Positions 6,335-14,070 of a DNA stretch of 24,956 bases are shown in pieces. This DNA comes from a virus. Numbering within the stretch: position 1 is the first letter of the stretch; each line of letters starts with the position of its first letter. The DNA is taken from positions 1-24,956 of the IMG/VR virus record IMGVR_UViG_3300044765_000006, one strand, 5' to 3'. A program made the position numbers and the translations under genes. The notes beneath the pieces were generated by a model. That model saw nothing but the letters and a program-made list of their open reading frames with translations, made no database searches and was not told the origin of the DNA.

Positions 6335-8565
6335 TGGCGGAGAAAGCCACTACGGATAAAGCAGCCGAAGCGCGCCGCTGGAAGCGCGAGATAATGCTAG
6401 CCAGCAAGCGCGAGAAGGACTGGCGCGATGAGGCTGAAAAGGTCGTCAAGCGCTATCGCGGCGAGGAGAAGAAGCGCAATCGCTACAACGTGCTTTGGGC
6501 TACTACCGAGACGCTCCGTCCCGCTGTTTACAACAGCAAGCCAAACCCTGATGTACGCCGCCGCTTCCGGGACTCTGACCCGCTCGGAAAGGCGGTTGGC
6601 GAGGTGCTCGAGCGCTCGCTGTTCGTCATGTTCGATTCAGACGAGCCGGATGCGGCAATCCGCAATGACGTGCTCGATGGATTGCTTTCAGGCCGCGGTG
6701 TCTCGCGCATCAAGTACGTTCCGAAGCTGAGTCAGTCAGGGACCGCGCCCACCAAACCGAAGGTCGAATCAGAAGATATCGGCGGCAGCGAGCCGCATGA
6801 GGATGACGAAGGATCATACGAGCAGGTCGAGTACGAACAGACCTGTCTCGAGCACGTCGACTGGCGTGATTATCGCCAGGGCTATGGCCGCACCTGGGAC
6901 GAAGTGCCGTGGAATGGCTTTCGACACAAAATGATTCGCTCGGATGCGGAATCGAAGTTCGGCAAGGAAGCTGTAGCGACAATTACCTTCGCCCAGCCGA
7001 ACACGGACGATCCAAAGAAGCCGACCGAAGAAGCCGGCGAGACACAGAAGGTCGCCGAGTTTTGGGAGATCTGGGACAAGCTCGGTCAGCGGGTGTTTTT
7101 CATTCAGGAGGATCTCGAGCAGCTCCTATTCCCGCTCGACAATCCCGATGGCTCGCCCCCGCTCGACTTCGAAGGCTTCTTCTGCTGCCCCGAGCCGCTG
7201 AAGATGATCGAGAATACCGGGTCGCAGATCCCCATCATCCCGTTCACGCTCTACGAGAACCAGGCCAACGAGCTCGACAAGATCTCGGTACGCATCGATC
7301 GCATCGTGAATGTCTGCCGCCTGCGCGGCATCTATGATTCGAAGCTGCCGGAGATTCCAGATCTCCTTGCGGGCGACGATAACGAGCTGACACCGGTTCA
7401 GAACGCGCAGCAATGGTCTGACAAGGGGCTGGATGCGGCAATCGCTTGGATGCCGGTAGAGAAGCTCCAGGCGGTTCTGGCGACGCTCTACGATGCTCGT
7501 GAGAAGCAGCTGGCCATCATCGATCAGCTCACTGGCGTTTCCGACATCGTCCGCGGCGCCACCGACCCGAATGAGACTGCGACCGCTCAGCAGATCAAGA
7601 GCAACTATCATTCGCTGCGGCTCGGGCGCATGCAGGGCGAGGTGAAACGGTACGTCAAGGATCTGATGCGGCTCGCCTCTCAGGTCATGAGCAGCAAGTT
7701 CGCTGCTGAGACATTCGCGGCGATGACGGATCTGAAGTTTCCGACGCCTCAGGAGAAGCAGGAGCTTCAGATCAAAGCGCAGATGCTGGCGCAGCAGCCG
7801 CAGATCCCTGGCCAGCCCCCGCCACAACCGCCTCCGGAGCTCGTACAAGCCCTGCAGGTTCCGACCTGGGAAGACATCCTAGGGATGATGCATTCGCCGG
7901 CCCTGCGTCAGTTCCGGGTCGACGTAGAGACTGATTCGACCATTGCGGCGATGCTCGATTCGGACATGACGGCCCTGTCAGCACTGCTGAAAGCAATTTC
8001 GCAGATGCTCATGGAACTGGCGCCATTGGTGCAGTCTGGCGCCCTCCCGGTCGAGGCCGCGAAAGAGATCGTCATGGCGGTTATCCGGCGCGCGCGGCTT
8101 GGCACGGCCGTCGAGGATGCCTTCGACAAGATGCAGATGCCGAAGCCACCCCCGCAACCTCAGGACCATGCTATCGAGGTGGCGCAGATCAATGCCGCCT
8201 CACACGAGAAGATCGAGGGAGCGAAGCTCCAGGCCGCCGGGCAGACCGCGCAGATTGAGCAGGCGGCCCAAGCTCAGCAGCGCCAAGCCGAGTTGGAAAT
8301 GGAACTGCGCAGAACGCAGCTCGAGGCCGATATCGAGATCCGAAAGGATGCCCAAGAGAAGCAACACGAGTTGTCGCTCAAGACGGCCGAGCACGATCTC
8401 GAACTCAGGAAGCTTGCGGCTCAACTTGAAAATGAGCGGCTAATCGCTGATGCGAACAACCAGACCAAGATCATGGTGGCTGAGATTGCCGCCAAAGCGC
8501 AGCAAGCCGCGGCCGCCATGACGGCGGCGAATTACGAGAAGGAAGAAGAGGGTGTCGATGCGTAG
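6334..8565 (+). CDS. portal protein
   Basis: At 743 residues this is the size of podovirus (P22-type) portals, the dodecameric ring at the packaging vertex. Typical features are an N-terminal stem region with AVYNSKPNPDVRRRFRD (about 65-80), a central region with IVRGATDPNETATAQQIKSN (about 404-423) followed by a helix of the kind that lines the channel, and a long C-terminal extension. The extension has a Pro/Gln-rich segment (about 489-505) and then a Gln/Glu/Ala-rich coiled coil (about 610-743), which may form the barrel seen in P22-like portals. The ATG overlaps the upstream stop by one base. Confidence 0.85.
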   Translation: MAEKATTDKAAEARRWKREIMLASKREKDWRDEAEKVVKRYRGEEKKRNRYNVLWATTETLRPAVYNSKPNPDVRRRFRDSDPLGKAVGEVLERSLFVMFDSDEPDAAIRNDVLDGLLSGRGVSRIKYVPKLSQSGTAPTKPKVESEDIGGSEPHEDDEGSYEQVEYEQTCLEHVDWRDYRQGYGRTWDEVPWNGFRHKMIRSDAESKFGKEAVATITFAQPNTDDPKKPTEEAGETQKVAEFWEIWDKLGQRVFFIQEDLEQLLFPLDNPDGSPPLDFEGFFCCPEPLKMIENTGSQIPIIPFTLYENQANELDKISVRIDRIVNVCRLRGIYDSKLPEIPDLLAGDDNELTPVQNAQQWSDKGLDAAIAWMPVEKLQAVLATLYDAREKQLAIIDQLTGVSDIVRGATDPNETATAQQIKSNYHSLRLGRMQGEVKRYVKDLMRLASQVMSSKFAAETFAAMTDLKFPTPQEKQELQIKAQMLAQQPQIPGQPPPQPPPELVQALQVPTWEDILGMMHSPALRQFRVDVETDSTIAAMLDSDMTALSALLKAISQMLMELAPLVQSGALPVEAAKEIVMAVIRRARLGTAVEDAFDKMQMPKPPPQPQDHAIEVAQINAASHEKIEGAKLQAAGQTAQIEQAAQAQQRQAELEMELRRTQLEADIEIRKDAQEKQHELSLKTAEHDLELRKLAAQLENERLIADANNQTKIMVAEIAAKAQQAAAAMTAANYEKEEEGVDA

Positions 8566-8893
8566 GCGTTATCGCTGGGATCCGAAGTCTGAATCGATGG
8601 TCGAGGTGCCATGGGATTCGACGCAGCAGTCGCTTTCGCCCGCAGTTTGGAACGATTTGCCGGGCTACCAATCGCCCGTTAGCGGACTGTGGGTAGAGGG
8701 GCGTAAGGCGCGCCGCGAGGATTTGAAGCGTACCGGATCGCGACCTTACGAGGGTTTCGAGCAGGAGAAAAAGGAAGCCGAGCGTGTCCAACGCGAGAAC
8801 GATCGCAAGTTGGACCAACTGGCCGAGAAGATGGCCCATCGCGCGTGGGCCGAAGCGCCCGAACGTATCCGACGAGTATTCCGAGGCAAATAG
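8552..8893 (+). CDS. small conserved head-module protein
   Basis: A 113-residue protein overlapping the portal 3' end by 14 bases (GTG 8552; ATG 8558 is an alternative). The core SPVSGLWVEGRKARREDLKRTGSRPYEGFEQEKKEAERVQRENDRKL is a pattern I know from small proteins located between portal and scaffold in many phages: a short beta segment carrying the W-V-E-G-R motif and then a charged helix. The function is unassigned. The pairing with portal and scaffold suggests an assembly role. Confidence 0.65.
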   Translation: MSMRRRYRWDPKSESMVEVPWDSTQQSLSPAVWNDLPGYQSPVSGLWVEGRKARREDLKRTGSRPYEGFEQEKKEAERVQRENDRKLDQLAEKMAHRAWAEAPERIRRVFRGK

Positions 8894-8902
8894 GACAACC
8901 CT

Positions 8903-10081
8903 ATGCTGGCTGAGAAAGATATCGATCAGACGATGGCTGCCGACTGGGCAGCGATCCGCGAGAAGTATGCGGAGCCCGAGGAAGGCGCCCCCGAGCCAGC
9001 AGAAGCGGCTGAACAGCCGCAGGTAGCCGAGGCCGCTTCCGAGCCGCAGGAACCGCCCGCCATTGAGCGCGCCCGCGACGAATCCGGGAAGTTCGTTAAA
9101 ACGTCGAAAGAAAAGGAGCCGATAGCCGCACCCGCGGAAAAGGGCGGTCCCGATAAGTCCGCCGGGTCGCAACCGGTAGAGAACGCCCCTGAGAGCACGG
9201 CAGAGGCGGCCGGGGCCCTCCCTTCGCGCGATACCAACCGCGCTCCATCGACGTGGAAACCGACCGAAAGGCTAGCTTGGGACAAGATCCCGCCGGAAGC
9301 GCGCGCCGCCATTCATCGCCGTGAAGCTGACTTCCTGGCCGGTCAGTCGCAGCTCCTGCCGGATGCGCAGCTCGGCAAGAGCATGCGCCAGGTTGTCGAG
9401 CCTTACCGTATGCTCATCGAGGCGGAGGGCGGTACGCCGGAACGCGCGGTTGCCGATCTCCTGCGCACGGCCGCCGTCTTTCGTGTGGGGACGCCTCAGC
9501 AGAAGTATGGCGCCATTGCGCAAATCGCTCAGCAGTACGGCATCGATCTGAGCGTATTCAGCCAGCAGCAACAGCCCGGACAGCAGCTTCAGCATGCCCA
9601 GCAACAGCAATTTCACGATCCCCGAGTCGACCAATTACTGGCGAATCAGCAGCGCCAGGAAGCAGAACGGACACAGCGCGAGCAGGTCGAGTTAGAGAAT
9701 GGCGTCACCCGCTGGATGAACGAGACGGATGCTCAGGGCCAGCCGCTACGGCCGTATGTAGGCGATGTCATCAACGAGATGTACGCGCTGCTCCCACAGA
9801 TAAAACAGGCCAACCCGGCCTTGACAACTGCCCAAGCTTTGGAAGAGGGTTACCAGCGTGCGATTTGGGCTCACCCCGAAATTCGCACGATATTGCAGCA
9901 GAAGGCTGCAAGCGACCTCGAGGCGCAACGCCGGGCTGAAAACCAGACTCGGGTACGTGAAGCCAAGCGAGCCGCTTCCGTGAATGTGCCGCGCCGAGCC
10001 TCTCTCCCCACTCCGGCAAAACCCGGAACGCTGGAAGAGACCATCGCTGCCACAGCACGCGAGTTGGGACTCATCACGTAA
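8903..10081 (+). CDS. putative scaffolding protein
   Basis: A 392-residue protein directly before the major capsid gene, the usual scaffold position. The N-terminal ~110 residues are disordered and rich in E, P and A, containing the ERARDESGKFVK motif typical of phage scaffolds. The middle (about 115-215) is helical: WKPTERLAWDKIPPEARAAIHRREADF, then PYRMLIEAEGGTPERAVADLLRTA and YGIDLSVF. A Gln-rich stretch (about 215-250) and a basic C-terminal region follow, the latter expected to contact coat protein. No protease domain is visible, so scaffold release without self-cleavage is assumed. There are 40 bases to the capsid gene, holding a hairpin. Confidence 0.7.
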   Translation: MLAEKDIDQTMAADWAAIREKYAEPEEGAPEPAEAAEQPQVAEAASEPQEPPAIERARDESGKFVKTSKEKEPIAAPAEKGGPDKSAGSQPVENAPESTAEAAGALPSRDTNRAPSTWKPTERLAWDKIPPEARAAIHRREADFLAGQSQLLPDAQLGKSMRQVVEPYRMLIEAEGGTPERAVADLLRTAAVFRVGTPQQKYGAIAQIAQQYGIDLSVFSQQQQPGQQLQHAQQQQFHDPRVDQLLANQQRQEAERTQREQVELENGVTRWMNETDAQGQPLRPYVGDVINEMYALLPQIKQANPALTTAQALEEGYQRAIWAHPEIRTILQQKAASDLEAQRRAENQTRVREAKRAASVNVPRRASLPTPAKPGTLEETIAATARELGLIT

Positions 10082-10083
10082 CC

Positions 10084-10107
10084 GCCCGCGCTCATGATGC
10101 TGCGGGC
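10084..10107 (+). other. hairpin between scaffold and capsid genes
   Basis: GCCCGC (10084-10089) pairs with GCGGGC (10102-10107) around a 12-base loop. A GAGG ribosome site and a TTTT run follow before the capsid ATG. It could slow transcription or protect the capsid mRNA 5' end; it is too loose to call a terminator. Confidence 0.4.
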
Positions 10108-10121
10108 AGAGGTTTTCAGCC

Positions 10122-11123
10122 ATGCCCGCCGGCATTTCCAGTATTTTTCAGGCGTGGACCGAGCTCGCGGCCACGACCTATCGAAAACACGAATCCGAAG
10201 TTGCTGACAACGTCAGCAAGCACAACGCTCTCTTCCGCAAGATCACGGCCAAAGGTCGGGTGCGCAAGGAAGATGGCGGTTTGTCGATCGTCACGCCTCT
10301 CGAGTACGCCACCAACTCGACCTACCAGCGCTATTCCGGTTTCGATGCGCTCAACATCAATGCCGTCGACGTCCTGACGGCCGCGGAGTATCCGTGGCGC
10401 CAGGTGGCGGTGAACGTGGCTGCTTCGGGCCTTGAGCTTCGCACGAACATGGGCGAGTCGCGGATCATCAACTTCACCAAGGCGAAGATCCGCAACGCCA
10501 TGAACTCGTTCAAGAACGGCATGTCCGGGGATATCTATTCGGACGGTACGGCCGCGAACCAGATCAACGGCATTCAGGCGCTTGTCGCCGATACCGGCAC
10601 GGGCACGGTCGGCCAGATCAACTCAAGCACGTTTTCGTTCTGGCAGAACCTCGTCCAATCGGCTGCCGCGCCCCTGCAGGGTGGTTCGGCATTGACGCTG
10701 GGCCCGTCGACAATCGAAGCACTGATGCTCGCGCTCTACATCAAGTTGACGCGCGGCACGGACCAGCCCGACATGATCGTTTTCTCGGACGATCTCTACA
10801 CGTACTTCGAGCAGTCACAGACCAGCTTGAAGCGCTATACGGACGATGCGCGTGGGACGCCGGAGAACGATGCCACCGCTGGCTTCGTGACGTTGAAGTA
10901 CAAAAACGCCACCGTGTTCTTCGATTCCTCAGGCGGCATCCCGGCGGTTCACGGCTACTTCCTCAACACGGACTATCTGGAGCTCGTGGTCCACCGCGAC
11001 GCCGACATGACCGTGATGGAAGAGCTGAAGAGCGTCAACCAGGACGCCGTCGTAATCCCTGTTCTATGGATGGGCAACCTCGTGACCAGCGCGCGGTTCC
11101 TGCAGGGTGTTCTGAAGTCCTAA
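10122..11123 (+). CDS. major capsid protein (HK97-fold type)
   Basis: A 333-residue protein expected to form the icosahedral shell. It has the architecture of HK97-fold coat proteins: an N-terminal helical arm (residues 1-50, FQAWTELAATTYRKHESEVADNVSKHNALFRKI), an E-loop-like region, a long spine helix around NFTKAKIRNAMNSFKNGMSGDIYSDGT, and the P-domain sequence INGIQALVADTGTGTVGQIN...FWQNLV often seen in coat proteins of environmental podoviruses. There is no N-terminal delta domain or protease nearby, consistent with a separate scaffold. A GAGG about 9 bases upstream sets the ATG. Confidence 0.88.
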   Translation: MPAGISSIFQAWTELAATTYRKHESEVADNVSKHNALFRKITAKGRVRKEDGGLSIVTPLEYATNSTYQRYSGFDALNINAVDVLTAAEYPWRQVAVNVAASGLELRTNMGESRIINFTKAKIRNAMNSFKNGMSGDIYSDGTAANQINGIQALVADTGTGTVGQINSSTFSFWQNLVQSAAAPLQGGSALTLGPSTIEALMLALYIKLTRGTDQPDMIVFSDDLYTYFEQSQTSLKRYTDDARGTPENDATAGFVTLKYKNATVFFDSSGGIPAVHGYFLNTDYLELVVHRDADMTVMEELKSVNQDAVVIPVLWMGNLVTSARFLQGVLKS

Positions 11124-11131
11124 TCGACTAC

Positions 11132-11147
11132 CCCGGTGAAAACCGGG
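11132..11147 (+). other. GNRA-loop hairpin after the capsid gene
   Basis: CCCGGT (11132-11137) and ACCGGG (11142-11147) enclose a GAAA tetraloop, giving a compact stable hairpin 9 bases after the capsid stop and upstream of an AGGAG ribosome site. No T run follows. It may stabilise the 3' end of the abundant capsid transcript or partly attenuate transcription. Confidence 0.5.
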
Positions 11148-11163
11148 ATGTCAGGAGAGAGAG

Positions 11164-11988
11164 ATGCGATACGGTCCTTTGTTCCCCTACGCCGGCGCGC
11201 GGCCACTCCAGGAGTACTTCCTGGGTGCCAATGACGTCGGCAATCCAGATTTCGGCGCCGGTTACAACGGCCCGGGTTCGGTCCCCCCGTTCATGCCGCC
11301 TGGTGCGATCGTGCCGGGCTTCGACAACTACTGGGGCGGCGTCGAATTCCAGTACTGCTACTTCAACTCCGCCGTCGCTCCGTGGACGCCGGTCACCATC
11401 AAGCCAGCCAGCAATCTGGTCACCGGCCGTTTTGTGTTTGTGGCGTCTGCGGTGGCGAATAGTGCGAACCAATCACGCCCGATGGGCGTGGCGATCGCTC
11501 TGCAGGCTGCTGGCCAGTATGGATGGGTGGCAGTCTCTGGCCTGGTGCCCGTGCTGTCGACCGCCTCCGTTGCCACGGATACCCCGCTCGGTATCACCGG
11601 TGCGGGCACGCTCGGCGCTTCCAGCGCTGGCAAGGAGATCGAGAACCTCATCGGTGTTCTGCCGGCCACCACGACCGTGACCAAGAACGTGCTCACGACT
11701 TCCGGGTCTGGTGTCGTGCTGGTGACGGGCAATAACACCATCGATGGGCTCTTCATCGGTGCTGCAGTCTCCGGTACCGGCATCCCCGCGGGTGCGGTGG
11801 TCGGCACGATCGATCCAGACGGCCGTCGCTTCACCATGTACGCAGGTCCTGGCGTATCGGCCAGTAGCACGGTGGCGACGGCCACGGCTACCGGCGGTAT
11901 CACGCTCACCGCTACGTACAACGACGGGACGAACTACTACAACGTCGTGCAGCTCAATCGTCCGTTCTGCCAGGGTCGCATCACCTGA
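11164..11988 (+). CDS. capsid-proximal virion protein, possible decoration or fibre
   Basis: A 274-residue protein with a strong ribosome site (AGGAG) before its ATG. The N-terminal half is aromatic and Gly/Pro-rich (YAGARPLQEYFLGANDVGNPDFGAGYN, NYWGGVEFQYCYFNSAVAP). The C-terminal third (about 172-262) is a Thr/Val/Gly-rich beta module containing VSGTGIPAGAVVGTIDPDGRRFTM, a motif that recurs as an inserted or appended domain in phage surface proteins. It ends with a short Asn/Tyr-rich strand that appears to complete the first domain. Its place after the coat protein suggests a shell-decorating role. Confidence 0.6.
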   Translation: MRYGPLFPYAGARPLQEYFLGANDVGNPDFGAGYNGPGSVPPFMPPGAIVPGFDNYWGGVEFQYCYFNSAVAPWTPVTIKPASNLVTGRFVFVASAVANSANQSRPMGVAIALQAAGQYGWVAVSGLVPVLSTASVATDTPLGITGAGTLGASSAGKEIENLIGVLPATTTVTKNVLTTSGSGVVLVTGNNTIDGLFIGAAVSGTGIPAGAVVGTIDPDGRRFTMYAGPGVSASSTVATATATGGITLTATYNDGTNYYNVVQLNRPFCQGRIT

Positions 11989-11998
11989 AGGAGCACGT

Positions 11999-12367
11999 AT
12001 GCCTCTCGCACAACGACTCGTTCAGGCTGGGTTGTCCGCCGTTCAGGCCGCGGCGATTGCCGGCACAGTGGCCGACAATCTCACAGCCACCGGCACAACG
12101 CAGGGCGGCGCGCTGGCACTGGGTGCCGATACGAACCGACTCACGACGGTGTCGGCCAACAGTGGGGCGATCCTACCGGCAATGAATCCAGGGGATTCCG
12201 TCGAGGTTATCAACGTCGGAGCGAACGCGCTGAAGTTGTATCCCCCAGTGGGTGGACAGATCAACGCTCTGGGCACCAATGCGGCGTATTCGATCGCGAC
12301 CGCGACGCCGTACTGCACGGTGACCTGTACCAGTCCCACCCAGTACCACGCCTTCCAGTCTTCATAA
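11999..12367 (+). CDS. small capsid-proximal protein
   Basis: A 122-residue protein from the ATG at 11999, preceded by an AAGGAG ribosome site 5 bases upstream. It starts MPLAQRLVQAGLSAVQAAAIAGTVADNLTA and continues as a beta-rich fold with EVINVGANALKLYPPVGGQINALG, ending in CTVTCTSPTQYHAFQSS. I recognise the overall pattern from small proteins encoded next to phage coat proteins, without a known function. It is the last gene before a GC-rich hairpin, so it probably ends a transcription segment. Confidence 0.7.
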   Translation: MPLAQRLVQAGLSAVQAAAIAGTVADNLTATGTTQGGALALGADTNRLTTVSANSGAILPAMNPGDSVEVINVGANALKLYPPVGGQINALGTNAAYSIATATPYCTVTCTSPTQYHAFQSS

Positions 12368-12371
12368 CTAA

Positions 12372-12400
12372 CGGGGGCGCAAGCCCCCGCTTCCTTTTCA
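12372..12400 (+). terminator. probable Rho-independent terminator
   Basis: CGGGGGC (12372-12378) and GCCCCCG (12383-12389) form a 7-bp all-GC stem closed by a GCAA tetraloop, followed by the pyrimidine-rich CTTCCTTTTC. The stem and loop are those of a good terminator; the T tract is interrupted, so termination may be partial and let late transcription through to the neck genes. Confidence 0.65.
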
Positions 12401-12415
12401 CCGGAGAAAACCTCC

Positions 12416-13063
12416 ATGACGATCGGCATCGCAGACAAACGCCCTCCCTTTGTGCAGTTCGAGGAGCGCGAGCTCGGGATCAACGCAGAAGCGTCAGAGC
12501 GGGCAGGGCGGCCCATTCCAAACATCGTGACGCTCGCCTGTATCACACCGCACGGCTCCAAGGATCGATTCGAGAAGGTCGCCGAGGACTGGCTGAAGCA
12601 GATTCGGGCCCAAGCCATGACGGGATCGTATCCGCTCGAATGGGTCAACTTCTTCGAGGCGCAGTACGGCGAATGGAAGAAGGGCAACGAGCTTCCGCGC
12701 GAGGGCACGCCCACCAAGACCTGGCAGGCAGCGACCAAGGAGCAGTCCACACGGTTGGCCGCCATGGGCTATACGACGGTGGAGGATGTGGCGCAGATCC
12801 CCGATTCGGCCCTCGGTTCGATCGGCCCAGATGGCCGTTACCTGCGCGATCTGGCCAAGAGCTGGATCAATGAGGCAAAGGACAAGGGAATCAATGCAAA
12901 GGCTCTGGCCGATGCCAACGTACGGATTGAGCAGCAGGAGGAGACGATTCGGAGCCTGCGAGAACGCATGGCGGCTCTCGAGCATCGGCTCGCCGATCAG
13001 CCGAAGCGCGGGCCCGGTCGGCCACCGCGGGAGCGCGGAATCATGGAGGATGACGCGGCTTGA
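12416..13063 (+). CDS. coiled-coil virion-associated protein with AT-hook-like tail
   Basis: A 215-residue protein. The first half contains PNIVTLACITPHGSKDRFEKVAEDWLKQI and LEWVNFFEAQYGEWKKG. A helix-hairpin-like segment follows (RLAAMGYTTVEDVAQIP...GPDGRYLRDLAKSWI), then a predicted coiled coil (about 160-193, IEQQEETIRSLRERMAALEHRL). The C-terminus is basic with an AT-hook-like core GPGRPP. Similar proteins sit between coat and neck genes in podovirus-type phages and may bind DNA or the shell interior; no enzyme motif is present. It follows a probable terminator and overlaps the next gene by 4 bases. Confidence 0.55.
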   Translation: MTIGIADKRPPFVQFEERELGINAEASERAGRPIPNIVTLACITPHGSKDRFEKVAEDWLKQIRAQAMTGSYPLEWVNFFEAQYGEWKKGNELPREGTPTKTWQAATKEQSTRLAAMGYTTVEDVAQIPDSALGSIGPDGRYLRDLAKSWINEAKDKGINAKALADANVRIEQQEETIRSLRERMAALEHRLADQPKRGPGRPPRERGIMEDDAA

Positions 13064-14070
13064 GCCTACTGACGATCGCGCAATCGGTCTCTCTTCGTGT
13101 CCTGGGATCCAAACCGGCCGTTGCGGCATCGTCTACCGATCCGAAAGTCCTTCAGATTGTCGAACTCATCAATGAGGATGGCCAGGAACTCGGCTCACGC
13201 CATTCCTGGCAAGTTCTCACCAATGAGGCGAACTTCGCCACCAGTGGACTCGCCGGCGGCATTACCGCCTTCGGCACGCTGACCGGTGGCAGCGGTTATG
13301 CGAGCGGCTTCTCCAACACCTACGTCTTTGTCCCGCTGACCGGCGGTACAGGATCGGGGGCGCAAGCCACGATCGCCGTGACTGCTGGTGTCGTGACCTC
13401 CGTCACCATTAGCACGGATAATCCCGGATCAGGCTATGTAGCGGGCGATGTGCTTTCGGCTGCGGCGGCGAATCTGGGAGGGACCGGCAGCGGCTTCAGC
13501 ATTGTCGTCAAGACGGTGGGCATCGTCGGTCAGCAGGCGCAGGGCAGTATCCTCACGGTGGCGGGACCTGACTTCAATTTCATCGTCAATGAGACGATGT
13601 GGAACCGCTCGCAGCGGCGTCCCGTCTTTGGGCCCAAAACACCGGCAGAGTGGCAGCAGCTCAAAGCCCAGTTCATGCAGGGACCGTGGATCCAGTATCG
13701 GTTGAGAGGCAATCAACTGTTGATGTTGCCCGCCCCCAGTCCCGGATTTGCGATCTATTTCGAGTGGGTCAGCAAGTATTGGTGTACGAATGCCGCCGGC
13801 ACAACGGGGCAGTCGAGCATGGTGCTCGATACGGATATCAGCAAACTCGATGAGCGCTTCCACATCTTGGGCGGAATCTGGCGTTGGAAGAAGGCCAACA
13901 AACTCGATTACTCCGAAGACTTCGAGACGTACGAAAAGGCTGTGCAGGATGCAATCAGCCGCGATGGCAGCAAGGGCCGACTGAACCTGGCGGGCGCTCA
14001 GACTGACATCTATCCGGGAGTCGTGGTACCCGCGGGTGCATGGCCCATCAGCGGTAATCCGGGTGGATAA
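13060..14070 (+). CDS. neck/head-tail adaptor protein with inserted beta module
   Basis: A 336-residue protein. Residues 1-65 (SLLTIAQSVSLRVLG...LINEDGQELGSRHSWQVLTNEANF) and about 155-336 (QGSILTVAGPDFNFIVNETMWNRSQRRPVFGPKTPAEW, MQGPWIQYRLRGNQLLMLPAP, YFEWVSKYWC) look like one continuous phage neck-region protein, placed where P22 has its adaptor. Between them, residues ~70-150 form a Gly/Thr-rich module with VPLTGGTGSGAQATI and GSGYVAGDVLSAAAANLGG. The same module interrupts the next gene. The start, TTG at 13060, overlaps the upstream stop (TTGA); the end overlaps the next ATG (TAATG). Confidence 0.65.
   Translation: MSLLTIAQSVSLRVLGSKPAVAASSTDPKVLQIVELINEDGQELGSRHSWQVLTNEANFATSGLAGGITAFGTLTGGSGYASGFSNTYVFVPLTGGTGSGAQATIAVTAGVVTSVTISTDNPGSGYVAGDVLSAAAANLGGTGSGFSIVVKTVGIVGQQAQGSILTVAGPDFNFIVNETMWNRSQRRPVFGPKTPAEWQQLKAQFMQGPWIQYRLRGNQLLMLPAPSPGFAIYFEWVSKYWCTNAAGTTGQSSMVLDTDISKLDERFHILGGIWRWKKANKLDYSEDFETYEKAVQDAISRDGSKGRLNLAGAQTDIYPGVVVPAGAWPISGNPGG

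Noticed and set aside
7126-7848. 240-codon minus-strand frame opposite the portal gene
   Set aside because: It is Arg/Leu-rich, has no recognisable domain and is fully antisense to a clear portal gene; long antisense frames are expected in GC-rich DNA.
12043-12765. 240-codon minus-strand frame across the 12.4-kb terminator
   Set aside because: It spans two plus-strand genes with good ribosome sites and a terminator, and its sequence has shadow composition.
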